Below are positions 1 through 6,786 of a stretch of 64,000 nt of DNA, piece after piece. Within the stretch, counting starts at the first letter, position 1, and each line of letters begins with the position of its first letter. The position numbers and the translations under genes are program-made. The stretch spans positions 62,001 through 126,000 of the forward strand of contig JAKLKA010000003.1 in the NCBI GenBank assembly GCA_023150915.1. Reading direction: 5' to 3'. Source of the stretch: Polyangiaceae bacterium (lineage in GTDB: Bacteria > Myxococcota_A > Polyangia > Polyangiales > Polyangiaceae). Below the pieces are notes generated by a model. The model saw only the letters and a program-made list of their open reading frames with translations, was not told the DNA's origin and did no database searches.

Positions 1-123
1 CACCGAGCGCCCCTGCTCGGCGAGGACCGCGGCGAGCGAGGCCCCACCGCAGCCCGACCCCACCACGCACACATCGACGCTCTCGCGCTGGTCCCGATCG
101 AGCTCGTGGCCCTGGCGGATCAT
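1..123 (-). CDS. GMC-family oxidoreductase, N-terminal fragment (runs off the window)
   Basis: Only the first 41 residues are present. They begin at the ATG at 123-121 and contain the FAD-binding Rossmann signature VVGSGCGGASLAAVLAEQG, which is typical of the N-terminus of glucose-methanol-choline oxidoreductases and related flavin dehydrogenases. The start codon overlaps the stop of the upstream gene as ATGA, so the two are translationally coupled. That upstream gene looks like a Tat-exported gluconate-2-dehydrogenase-type small subunit, the usual partner of periplasmic GMC dehydrogenases. The substrate (an alcohol or sugar) cannot be told from this fragment. The second glycine of the classic GxGxxG is kept, with Cys in the variable position. 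Confidence 0.72.
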   Translation of the reverse strand, partial: MIRQGHELDRDQRESVDVCVVGSGCGGASLAAVLAEQGRSV

Positions 124-698
124 CCGCGGCCTCCGCGCTCGCCCACGAGCTTCTGATACGCCAGGGCGCTGGCGGGGGGCTTTGCTTCCTTGATCCAAGG
201 GCCGTCGTAGCCGATGGCCGGCCACACCCGCGCGTCGGCGTAGTAGCAGATTTGCACCAGCTGCTTCAGGCCAATCGCGACTTGTACGAACAGGTCGCGG
301 CGTGAGCGCAGCATGCGCTCGAACACTTCCCCTCGCGCGGCCACTGAGAGCGCGCTGTAGCGACCCATGTGGCCCAGAAGCGGCGGCACGTGCTCGAGGA
401 GCTCGAGCGCAGAACGGAGATCGCTGGCCATGCCCTCGTCCGCCGCCCACACCTCCTCGTCGATGCGCTGCACCAGACCCAGCTCCGCACCGCCCGGGAA
501 GCCGTCGCCTCCGGGCACAAGAGCCTCGACCAGGGCGCGAGCCACACAGAGCTGCTTCACGCTCAGGCCCACGGCGACTTCGCCAGCGCGGAGCAGGTAC
601 CCGCTGCCGAGCCAGCGCAGGCCCAGGCCGCCCAGCGCGAGCACCATGGCTCCGCCCACTCCGACCTGAATCAGCTGCCGGCGGCCGAGGTCGCTCAT
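120..698 (-). CDS. Tat-signal protein, gluconate 2-dehydrogenase subunit 3-like
   Basis: This is a 192-aa protein starting at the ATG at 698 (MSDLGRRQLIQVGVGG). The N-terminus has a twin-arginine-like RRQLIQVG motif followed by a hydrophobic stretch, as in Tat-exported small subunits. The body (LSVKQLCVARALVEALVPG, then a helical segment ending near AYQKLVGERG) resembles the gluconate_2-dh3 family. That family accompanies GMC flavoprotein subunits and escorts or stabilises them in the periplasm. The open frame extends upstream to 866, but that part has no protein-like character and overlaps the divergent promoter. The next gene downstream is the GMC oxidoreductase, overlapping by ATGA. Family assignment rests on layout and context and is not certain. 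Confidence 0.65.
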   Translation of the reverse strand: MSDLGRRQLIQVGVGGAMVLALGGLGLRWLGSGYLLRAGEVAVGLSVKQLCVARALVEALVPGGDGFPGGAELGLVQRIDEEVWAADEGMASDLRSALELLEHVPPLLGHMGRYSALSVAARGEVFERMLRSRRDLFVQVAIGLKQLVQICYYADARVWPAIGYDGPWIKEAKPPASALAYQKLVGERGGRG

Positions 699-823
699 CG
701 AGTCGGATGTCACCACGGTCGCGTGGTTCGGAAAAGCGTCCTGCCAAGCGCAGCAGAAATCAGCGCTTCCGGGGCCAGCCCAAACCGGCGATAGTTTCCG
801 CTCATCGAAAAGGAGACCCCCCG

Positions 824-1003
824 GTGGCAGACAAAGACGACGACAGCGGCCAGTCCGACAGCGCACGCATGCTGAAAGAGCTGGAGCAGATGCGCGCTGC
901 TCTGAACGAGCTCAGAGAGCACCAGACTCGCTACCTGTGGATCCTGTTTCCGATTGGCGCGCTGATCGCCATTCAGACGATCCTCCAGGCGACGAAGCTC
1001 TGA
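824..1003 (+). CDS. small membrane-anchored protein with short coiled coil
   Basis: This 59-aa protein starts at GTG 824, chosen because AGGAGA (811-816) lies 7 nt upstream. The first half is charged and helical (MLKELEQMRAALNELREHQ), a likely short coiled coil. It is followed by one hydrophobic helix (YLWILFPIGALIAIQTIL) and a short tail, so it is probably a single-span inner-membrane protein with the coiled coil in the cytoplasm. I do not recognise a family. It is divergent from the Tat-subunit gene and convergent with the protease gene, 3 nt from the latter's stop. Longer in-frame extensions upstream are compositionally implausible. Confidence 0.55.
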   Translation: MADKDDDSGQSDSARMLKELEQMRAALNELREHQTRYLWILFPIGALIAIQTILQATKL

Positions 1004-1006
1004 AGC

Positions 1007-3460
1007 TCACTCCACCGCGCGCTTGCCGAACAGCTCTTTCGCGACCTTCTCGAAGCGCTTCTGGTCGGCGGCCTTCGCGAACACGCTGTGGCTGGCGAGC
1101 GGCTTGCCTTTCAGTGACTCGTCGAGCGTGACCTTGCCGGCTGCGTCGATGCGGAAGCCGACGTCGGCCTTGCCGCCGCGCGGATCGGACGAGTACAGCA
1201 CCACGTCGTACCCCTTCTTGGCGTCGACGTCGTAGTACGCCCACGCCAGGCCGTTGCGCTGGAAGTACGCAAACTCGATGTCGAGCTTGCCGCTCTCGGC
1301 GAGCTTGGGCAGGTCCTTGGGCTTGGCGGGTTTGTCGCGCAGGCTGTTGCTGTCCAGGTCGACCAGGTAGCCGTCGCTGCCCTGGGCATAGACCAGCACC
1401 ACCGACTTCTGCAGCCCCTTGATGTCCATGATCTCGTAGCTTGCGCCGCGGTGATCGGCGATGGGCTCGGGGAACGACCCGATGCCGGTGTCGGAGGGCG
1501 CGCTCAAGATGCTCAAGAAGCCCTTGCCCATCAGGGCGCGAAGCTGCGACGCCTGCGACGGCGAGCTGAGCAAATCGGCGCGGACCAGCTTGCGCCCCAC
1601 GTGCTCGGGCGCCGCGGTCTTGTTGCCGCTCGCGTCTACTCGCCAGGCGTCGGACGCCACGTAGAGCCGTGCACCCCCCGAGTGCAGCACCAGGTCGAAG
1701 CGGCTGTCGTCGTCGGTGTCGTACCAGATCCACATGTGGTTCGCCTGGGAGACCACCGCGACCTCGGCATCCACCTGGGAGCCGTGAGTGGAGAGGTTGA
1801 ACTCGCGCGGCAACGAGCCCACGCTGCTGCGGTCGACGTCGACCAACAGCCGGTAGCTGAACGCCGAGTCGACCCGCACCGATTCGAGCGTGCCGTCCCA
1901 ATCGATGTCGCTCACCACGGCCTTGCCGGTGCGCCCGACCGGGCTCGGCAGGGCGTCCGTCGAAGTCGACCCGGCCTCGACGTAGTGCTGGGGGAACGCG
2001 GCGTTGGCGATACGCTGCATTCGCGTCTGAAGCGCCGAGTCCTGAAGCAAAGAGGCGCGAACGTCGCGGCTGCTGCCGAACCCTCCGTCCTTCTCGAAGT
2101 CACCGTCCTTCTTGATCTTGTACGCCGCTGACGCGCGCCCCGTGGAACCGGGGTCATGGACGAGCAGATCGAAGGTGCCGTCGTTGTTGGTGTCGTACCA
2201 GAGGAAGGTGTCGCGCTCGACCTGCAGGTACACGAGCTCGGCTTCGAACTTCCGCTTCTCGTAGACCTCGGTGAGGGCCGGAAGATTGGTGATTCCGCGA
2301 TAGGTGTCCTGGTCGACGTCGAAGAACACGGCCACGCTCTGGCGGGGGCAGAAGCTGCATGCGCGCCGGCCTTCCAGCACCAGCGCGTCGACCCGACCGT
2401 CGAGATCGACGTCTTCGAAGCTGGCGTCCCCGCCGCCTTCTTTCCAGGGGTCGGGGACGAGCCGCGCGGGGCGGGCGGGGCGGTCTTTCACGAACTCGGC
2501 CAGCTCGTTCTTGTGAACGTGGAAGCTGAGCAAGCCTCCAGTACGCGGGTCCCGGTTGCTGAATGCGTTCAGGCCGATCAGCTCGCCGGCCTTGGTGAGC
2601 AGCGGACCGCCGCTGTCGCCCGGCAAGATGTTGCAAGTCGACTGGATGACCAGGCCGAGATTCTGGTCGTCGAGGTGCTTCTTGAACTTGTCCTCGGCCT
2701 CGTGCCCGGCCTTGTCGTCCTTGAACTGGGCCAGGGTCGCCAGCTGCTCGCTGAGCTTGCCCATCGCCGAGATCTCGCCGGCCTTCAGCGCCCACAGCAT
2801 GCCGGCACCGGCGTGGCCCAATGCAACCACCTGCTGCCCTGGCTGCGGCGTCTCTTTCGAGATCGCCACCGAGGGCAGCTTGCCCGGCGGATCCACGATC
2901 TTGATCAGCGCGATGTCTCGGAGCTTGTCGGCCTTGTGGACGAAGGCGTCGTACTCCTTCTTCTGGCGCACCATACCGCCGCTGTCGCTGAGCTTGCCCA
3001 GCACCACGGTGACCTTGGTCTTGAATTCGTCCTTCTCGCCCGGTGCGATCACGTGGTGGTTGGTCAGCACCCAACCCGCGGGGTCGACGATCACACCGCT
3101 GCCGAGACCGCCACCCGCGCGGATGATGACCGTCGCCGGCGCTGCAGCCTTGTAGATCTCTGCCGACGACTTGGGAGGCTTCGCGCGCTTGTTGGTGACG
3201 ACGCCGATGGTGTCGGCCGCGACCGAACCGCGGTTCCTGCGGTCCACCAGCTTCTCGCTGGGCACCCGCTCGCCTTTGGGGATCACGTGCCGCGTTTCGG
3301 CACTGCCCTGGGCCCCCGGCTTGGCGGCGGCCTTTCCGCCGTTCGGCCCCTGCGCGCCCTGCCCGGCCGGAGAAGCCCCGCCACACCCAGGCGCGAGCGC
3401 CGCCGCACACACCAAGATCAGCGAGAGGGTCCAAGGGCGCCAAGAATCGACGAACGGCAT
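1007..3460 (-). CDS. lipoprotein trypsin-like (HtrA-type) serine protease with long C-terminal Asp-rich repeat region
   Basis: This 817-aa lipoprotein has a signal peptide ending in LAPGC (Cys26). A trypsin-2/HtrA-like domain follows. The catalytic histidine lies in VLTNHHV, the aspartate in DIALIKI and the serine in GDSGGPLL, so the triad looks intact. No PDZ domain is seen. The C-terminal half carries several Asp-rich segments (DVDLDGRVDALVLEG, YDTNNDGTFDLL, DIDWDGTLESVRVD, YDTDDDSRFDLVL) that resemble calcium-binding FG-GAP/VCBS-type or dockerin-like loops. The protein is probably tethered to the outer membrane or periplasmic face and acts on envelope or external proteins. AGGAAGG lies 9 nt before the ATG. 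It is convergent with the small membrane gene. Confidence 0.8.
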   Translation of the reverse strand: MPFVDSWRPWTLSLILVCAAALAPGCGGASPAGQGAQGPNGGKAAAKPGAQGSAETRHVIPKGERVPSEKLVDRRNRGSVAADTIGVVTNKRAKPPKSSAEIYKAAAPATVIIRAGGGLGSGVIVDPAGWVLTNHHVIAPGEKDEFKTKVTVVLGKLSDSGGMVRQKKEYDAFVHKADKLRDIALIKIVDPPGKLPSVAISKETPQPGQQVVALGHAGAGMLWALKAGEISAMGKLSEQLATLAQFKDDKAGHEAEDKFKKHLDDQNLGLVIQSTCNILPGDSGGPLLTKAGELIGLNAFSNRDPRTGGLLSFHVHKNELAEFVKDRPARPARLVPDPWKEGGGDASFEDVDLDGRVDALVLEGRRACSFCPRQSVAVFFDVDQDTYRGITNLPALTEVYEKRKFEAELVYLQVERDTFLWYDTNNDGTFDLLVHDPGSTGRASAAYKIKKDGDFEKDGGFGSSRDVRASLLQDSALQTRMQRIANAAFPQHYVEAGSTSTDALPSPVGRTGKAVVSDIDWDGTLESVRVDSAFSYRLLVDVDRSSVGSLPREFNLSTHGSQVDAEVAVVSQANHMWIWYDTDDDSRFDLVLHSGGARLYVASDAWRVDASGNKTAAPEHVGRKLVRADLLSSPSQASQLRALMGKGFLSILSAPSDTGIGSFPEPIADHRGASYEIMDIKGLQKSVVLVYAQGSDGYLVDLDSNSLRDKPAKPKDLPKLAESGKLDIEFAYFQRNGLAWAYYDVDAKKGYDVVLYSSDPRGGKADVGFRIDAAGKVTLDESLKGKPLASHSVFAKAADQKRFEKVAKELFGKRAVE

Positions 3461-3576
3461 GTGCGGGAACCTTCCTACGCCGACGCCGACTTTCGCTTCC
3501 CAGCCGAAAGGGACGGCGGCACGACGCCCAGATGTAACACGACACGCTCGCCCGAGCCGTGAGGTAGCATCCGCTC

Positions 3577-4053
3577 ATGAATCGACGCGCAGCTCTGGTC
3601 TCGCTGTGGGTGCTGGTGGTGGGGTGCGGCGGCGGACCCTCGACACGCCTTCACACCGTGGGCAAGCCAAGCGGCCAGGGCGAGATCCAGTTCGCGGTCG
3701 AAAACCGCTCCAGTTCGGTGGTGAACAACTTGTTCGTGATCGAGAGCTCGGCGGTGGCCTCGGCCTCGCGAGCGGCCCTGACCCCGGGCACTCCGGATCA
3801 GGCTGCGCTGTGGGGGCGGGACTTCCTGAAGTCCGGGCTCGAGTCCGGCGGCAGCCTCCGGATCCCCATCCCCGCCCCGGGTCGGTGGGACGTTCGGGTC
3901 GTGGATCGCGATGGGCGGGAGCAGCACCTCGCCGGGCTCCGGCTCTCGGCGGGGGGACGGTACGTCTTGGAGCTCCAAGAGGGCGGCTGGCGCGCGCTGA
4001 GATATGCGCTATGCGACACTAAGTCACGGCACCCATCCAACCGGACTTCTTAG
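3577..4053 (+). CDS. small lipoprotein of unknown function
   Basis: This 158-aa protein has a short signal peptide with a lipobox (WVLVVGC, Cys17). The mature part looks like a beta-sandwich: residues 30-70 contain IQFAVENRSSSVVNNLFVIES, and the end has GRWDVRVVDRDGREQHLAGL. This is similar to lipoproteins that present a small immunoglobulin-like domain. I recognise no family. There is no Shine-Dalgarno. A TAGCAT hexamer at 3565-3570 ends 6 nt before the ATG, suggesting a leaderless transcript. It is divergent from the protease gene and followed by a 242-nt gene-free stretch. Confidence 0.65.
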   Translation: MNRRAALVSLWVLVVGCGGGPSTRLHTVGKPSGQGEIQFAVENRSSSVVNNLFVIESSAVASASRAALTPGTPDQAALWGRDFLKSGLESGGSLRIPIPAPGRWDVRVVDRDGREQHLAGLRLSAGGRYVLELQEGGWRALRYALCDTKSRHPSNRTS

Positions 4054-4223
4054 TGTACTGAGGGCTTTATCAAGCCCCGCGCCTACGGATTCGTCTGGGG
4101 GATGTGCGTTGAAAGTGTCCAGGGGTAGATATCAGCACTAGAAGCTCGCTGTGCACGTCCGTGGATCAGGCCAGATCATGCCATCGGACGCCCTCCGCAT
4201 CGGCGTGTTTTGCAAGCCCTCGC

Positions 4224-4254
4224 GCAGGATTTTGCATCCTGCATGCATCCTGCA
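4224..4254. repeat. tandem 11-bp repeat plus inverted half-site upstream of the 4296 gene
   Basis: TGCATCCTGCA occurs twice with no gap (4233-4243 and 4244-4254). It is preceded by the inverse core GCAGGAT (4224-4230), which pairs with ATCCTGC at 4236-4242. The array ends 29 nt before a TATTGA -10-like box and so would lie just upstream of or across the -35. This looks like an operator for a dimeric regulator. The rest of the 4054-4295 gap is visibly less G+C-rich than its surroundings and holds no other feature that I see. Confidence 0.5.
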
Positions 4255-4283
4255 CAATGGCTGTTCTCGCTGACTACTTGTGC

Positions 4284-4289
4284 TATTGA
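4284..4289 (+). promoter_or_regulatory. candidate extended -10 box for the 4296 gene
   Basis: TGC-TATTGA has the TGn extension of an extended -10 promoter and ends 6 nt before the GTG start at 4296. There is no Shine-Dalgarno, which fits a leaderless mRNA. No good -35 is seen. Confidence 0.35.
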
Positions 4290-4295
4290 ACTTTC

Positions 4296-6782
4296 GTGGG
4301 CTGGCTGCGCGACTTGATGCTGACCAGGCCGGAAGGCTTCCGGAGCTTTGGTCAGCTCGCCCGGGCGCTGCTGAGCGACGCCAGCTGGCCCGAGGACATG
4401 AACATCCGCGAGCGCTCGCTGGCGACCCTGCTCAGCAAGCTGGACCGCGAGCAAGATCTGGCCTGGCTCGGGGATCGGGCCGACGTTCAAGCCATCCTCG
4501 CGAGGCTGCTCCGATGTGCAGTGGCAGACCTGGCGCGACCGGCCCGCGCCGACCCGTCGGCTGCGAGCCGCTTGGTGCGCTGGGAAGACCTGCGCCTGGC
4601 TCGGACGCTCGATCTGACCACCGAGCGGCTGCCTCCGATCGTCCCGGACGAGGTCCTCGACCCTGCCCGCTGGGACCGGACGTTCTGGGTCGCGCCGGCT
4701 GGCTCGGGTCGCACGCTGGTCGGGCAGTGGCTCGCCGCGCGGGGGCTTGCACGGTTCGTGAGGCCCGATCGCTCCGGCGCGCTGGCGTTCAACGACGACG
4801 CGCCGCACTTCTTCGAGGTCGACACCACGCTCGCGCGCGGGGTCACGACAGCCACCCGGCGAGTGTGCGTGGCCGGTGCGGTGCCGCCGTTGGCGAGCGC
4901 GGGCTGGCGCATCGTGCACTCGCCGGCGATCGACAGCGCGCTTCCCGAGCTCGTGCGCTGGCTGCTGGCTCGCTTGCCCGACGACACCGCGCTCGACGAA
5001 AGCACGTTGCTCGAGTGGTTTCGTGCCGGCCCCCTTCCCGGCGGCCTGGCGGACAGCTTCGGCAGCATCGTCGGCCTGGTGGGTGTGCTCGATCGCATCG
5101 GGTTCGGGAAGGCTCGAAACAAGTCCGTGCTCGAGCTGGCACGGCTGGACGTGAAACATCGCTTCGACGACGCCTTCGGAGAAGAGGCGCGTGCCGTTGC
5201 GTGGCAGCGCCGCAACGGTGTCGACGTGCTGATCGCCGTGGCGCGGCGTGCGCTGACCGATGACGATGCGCCGTTCACTGCTCCCCGCACCGTGGAGGAA
5301 TGGACCGCGCTGGTTCCCGACGAGCACAAGTCCAGCCTCGACGTAGAATGGCTGCGAGTATCGCTGGCGAAAGTAGATTCGGCGATCCGACCGAGTGACG
5401 TCGAACGTGCTGCGCGCAGCCTCTCACCCGGTGCGTTTCGCATCGTGCGCGCGCTGACCCAGGCGGGCTTGCTCGCACCGGCGGCAGAAGGCCGGCTGGC
5501 CCCAGCCCCGCGCTACTTGAGCCGCGCCGTCGAGCTGGAAGCCGAGCGGCAGCTGCTGGATGCATCCCCCTTCGAGTGGGGCGAAGCGCTGTTCCGCCTG
5601 CATGCTGCGCCCCGGCTCGCTGCACGCCTGCTGGAACGCCTGAGGTCGGGTGACAGCGCGCTGATCGCCGACGTGGTGGAGCTCGAGGCGAGCGAGAACC
5701 CTGCCTACGCGGTGGCCGTGGAAACCGCGTTCCGGTGCGCTGGGCTGGCGCTGCTCGAGGGTGCAGATCTGGACACCGAGGCCCTCCGGGATCTCTGGGA
5801 TGCCGTCCTCGACCTGTCGGTGAAGCTGCCCGACGCGCCCCCGCTGCCGCGGATCGAGCACCCGGAGGCCTCCGGCGTGCTGTTCTCGCGGGGGGCGTTC
5901 TACCTCGCCGCGCTGGCCATTGCCGACACGCTGGAAGAGCGCTGGCCCATCGCGAGCTGGCGCCAGTCGATGTACGACGCCATCCGCGTCACGCTGGGCG
6001 CATGCGATCCGGAAGCACCCTGGTTCTCTGGAGCGTTTGCGCTGATCGACCGCCAGCGGAGGGCGGGCTCGGACGAGCGCGCTCCCCACGCCCTGGAGTG
6101 GCCTGGGCGCGTGCTCGATGGGATCCGCGCAGAGACTCCGGCGTGGAGCGAAGTCCGGCTGTCGGTTCGCGAGGCCAGGGTGCTCCGGCACCTCTGGCTG
6201 GCCCGCGGCGAGCAAGACCTCGCGCCTCTCGCGTCCGCACTGTACCAAAGTTGGCAGTGCGCGGGTTTCCCCGATCTCGCCGGGAGCGTGCTCGAGCCGT
6301 GCACCGACGCGGGGCAGGCGCTGTTCGCCAACGCACCCGCCGCGCTGGCGCTCTGCGCACTGCCGGCTCACCCCGAGCTCGCAGCCCACTTGCCGCACGC
6401 CGCCTGGTCGCTGCTCTGCGAGGCACCGCCGTCCGACCCTGCACTGCTCGAGGCACTGGCCATGGCACTGCCCGAGAGCGCCGCGCGGCAGTGGTTGAGC
6501 AGCGACGCGCTGGCGCCCTGGGTATGGCGCCGCCACCCCGAGTTGGCGGGCGATCACCTGCTCGACCAAGCCCGGCGCGGACACTTCTCGGGTGTCGCGA
6601 TCCTGGCCGGCGGCGCTCCCGCCCAGGTGCTGGTCGCCGCTCTCGAGGCCCTCGAGGCCGCGCACGAGGTTCTCGGTGCAGAGGGGCGAGACGCGCTCCG
6701 GCGCTGGCTGCACGGCTGGGTCGGCGCGCGCCAGCCGGGCTGGCAGCGGGCCTACGGGCTGTTCGCCAAGCTCGAGAGCTGA
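4296..6782 (+). CDS. large P-loop-like protein of unknown function
   Basis: This 828-aa cytoplasmic protein has no signal peptide or membrane span. The start is taken at GTG 4296, with ATG 4317 as an alternative. Residues 1-80 are helical (a possible helix-turn-helix or helical adaptor, FRSFGQLARALLSDASWPED). Around residue 130 lies FWVAPAGSGRTLVGQWLAARG, a Walker-A-like GxxGSGRT loop in which the usual Lys is Arg. The rest is alpha-helical and Leu/Ala-rich, like the superhelical arms of STAND-type or HEAT-like proteins. No convincing Walker B or C-terminal repeat was identified. I recognise no family. A signalling or defence NTPase is one possibility, on architecture alone. It is convergent with the PHP-hydrolase gene, 4 nt apart, and sits alone behind a repeat-bearing promoter. 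Confidence 0.6.
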   Translation: MGWLRDLMLTRPEGFRSFGQLARALLSDASWPEDMNIRERSLATLLSKLDREQDLAWLGDRADVQAILARLLRCAVADLARPARADPSAASRLVRWEDLRLARTLDLTTERLPPIVPDEVLDPARWDRTFWVAPAGSGRTLVGQWLAARGLARFVRPDRSGALAFNDDAPHFFEVDTTLARGVTTATRRVCVAGAVPPLASAGWRIVHSPAIDSALPELVRWLLARLPDDTALDESTLLEWFRAGPLPGGLADSFGSIVGLVGVLDRIGFGKARNKSVLELARLDVKHRFDDAFGEEARAVAWQRRNGVDVLIAVARRALTDDDAPFTAPRTVEEWTALVPDEHKSSLDVEWLRVSLAKVDSAIRPSDVERAARSLSPGAFRIVRALTQAGLLAPAAEGRLAPAPRYLSRAVELEAERQLLDASPFEWGEALFRLHAAPRLAARLLERLRSGDSALIADVVELEASENPAYAVAVETAFRCAGLALLEGADLDTEALRDLWDAVLDLSVKLPDAPPLPRIEHPEASGVLFSRGAFYLAALAIADTLEERWPIASWRQSMYDAIRVTLGACDPEAPWFSGAFALIDRQRRAGSDERAPHALEWPGRVLDGIRAETPAWSEVRLSVREARVLRHLWLARGEQDLAPLASALYQSWQCAGFPDLAGSVLEPCTDAGQALFANAPAALALCALPAHPELAAHLPHAAWSLLCEAPPSDPALLEALAMALPESAARQWLSSDALAPWVWRRHPELAGDHLLDQARRGHFSGVAILAGGAPAQVLVAALEALEAAHEVLGAEGRDALRRWLHGWVGARQPGWQRAYGLFAKLES

Positions 6783-6786
6783 AGGG

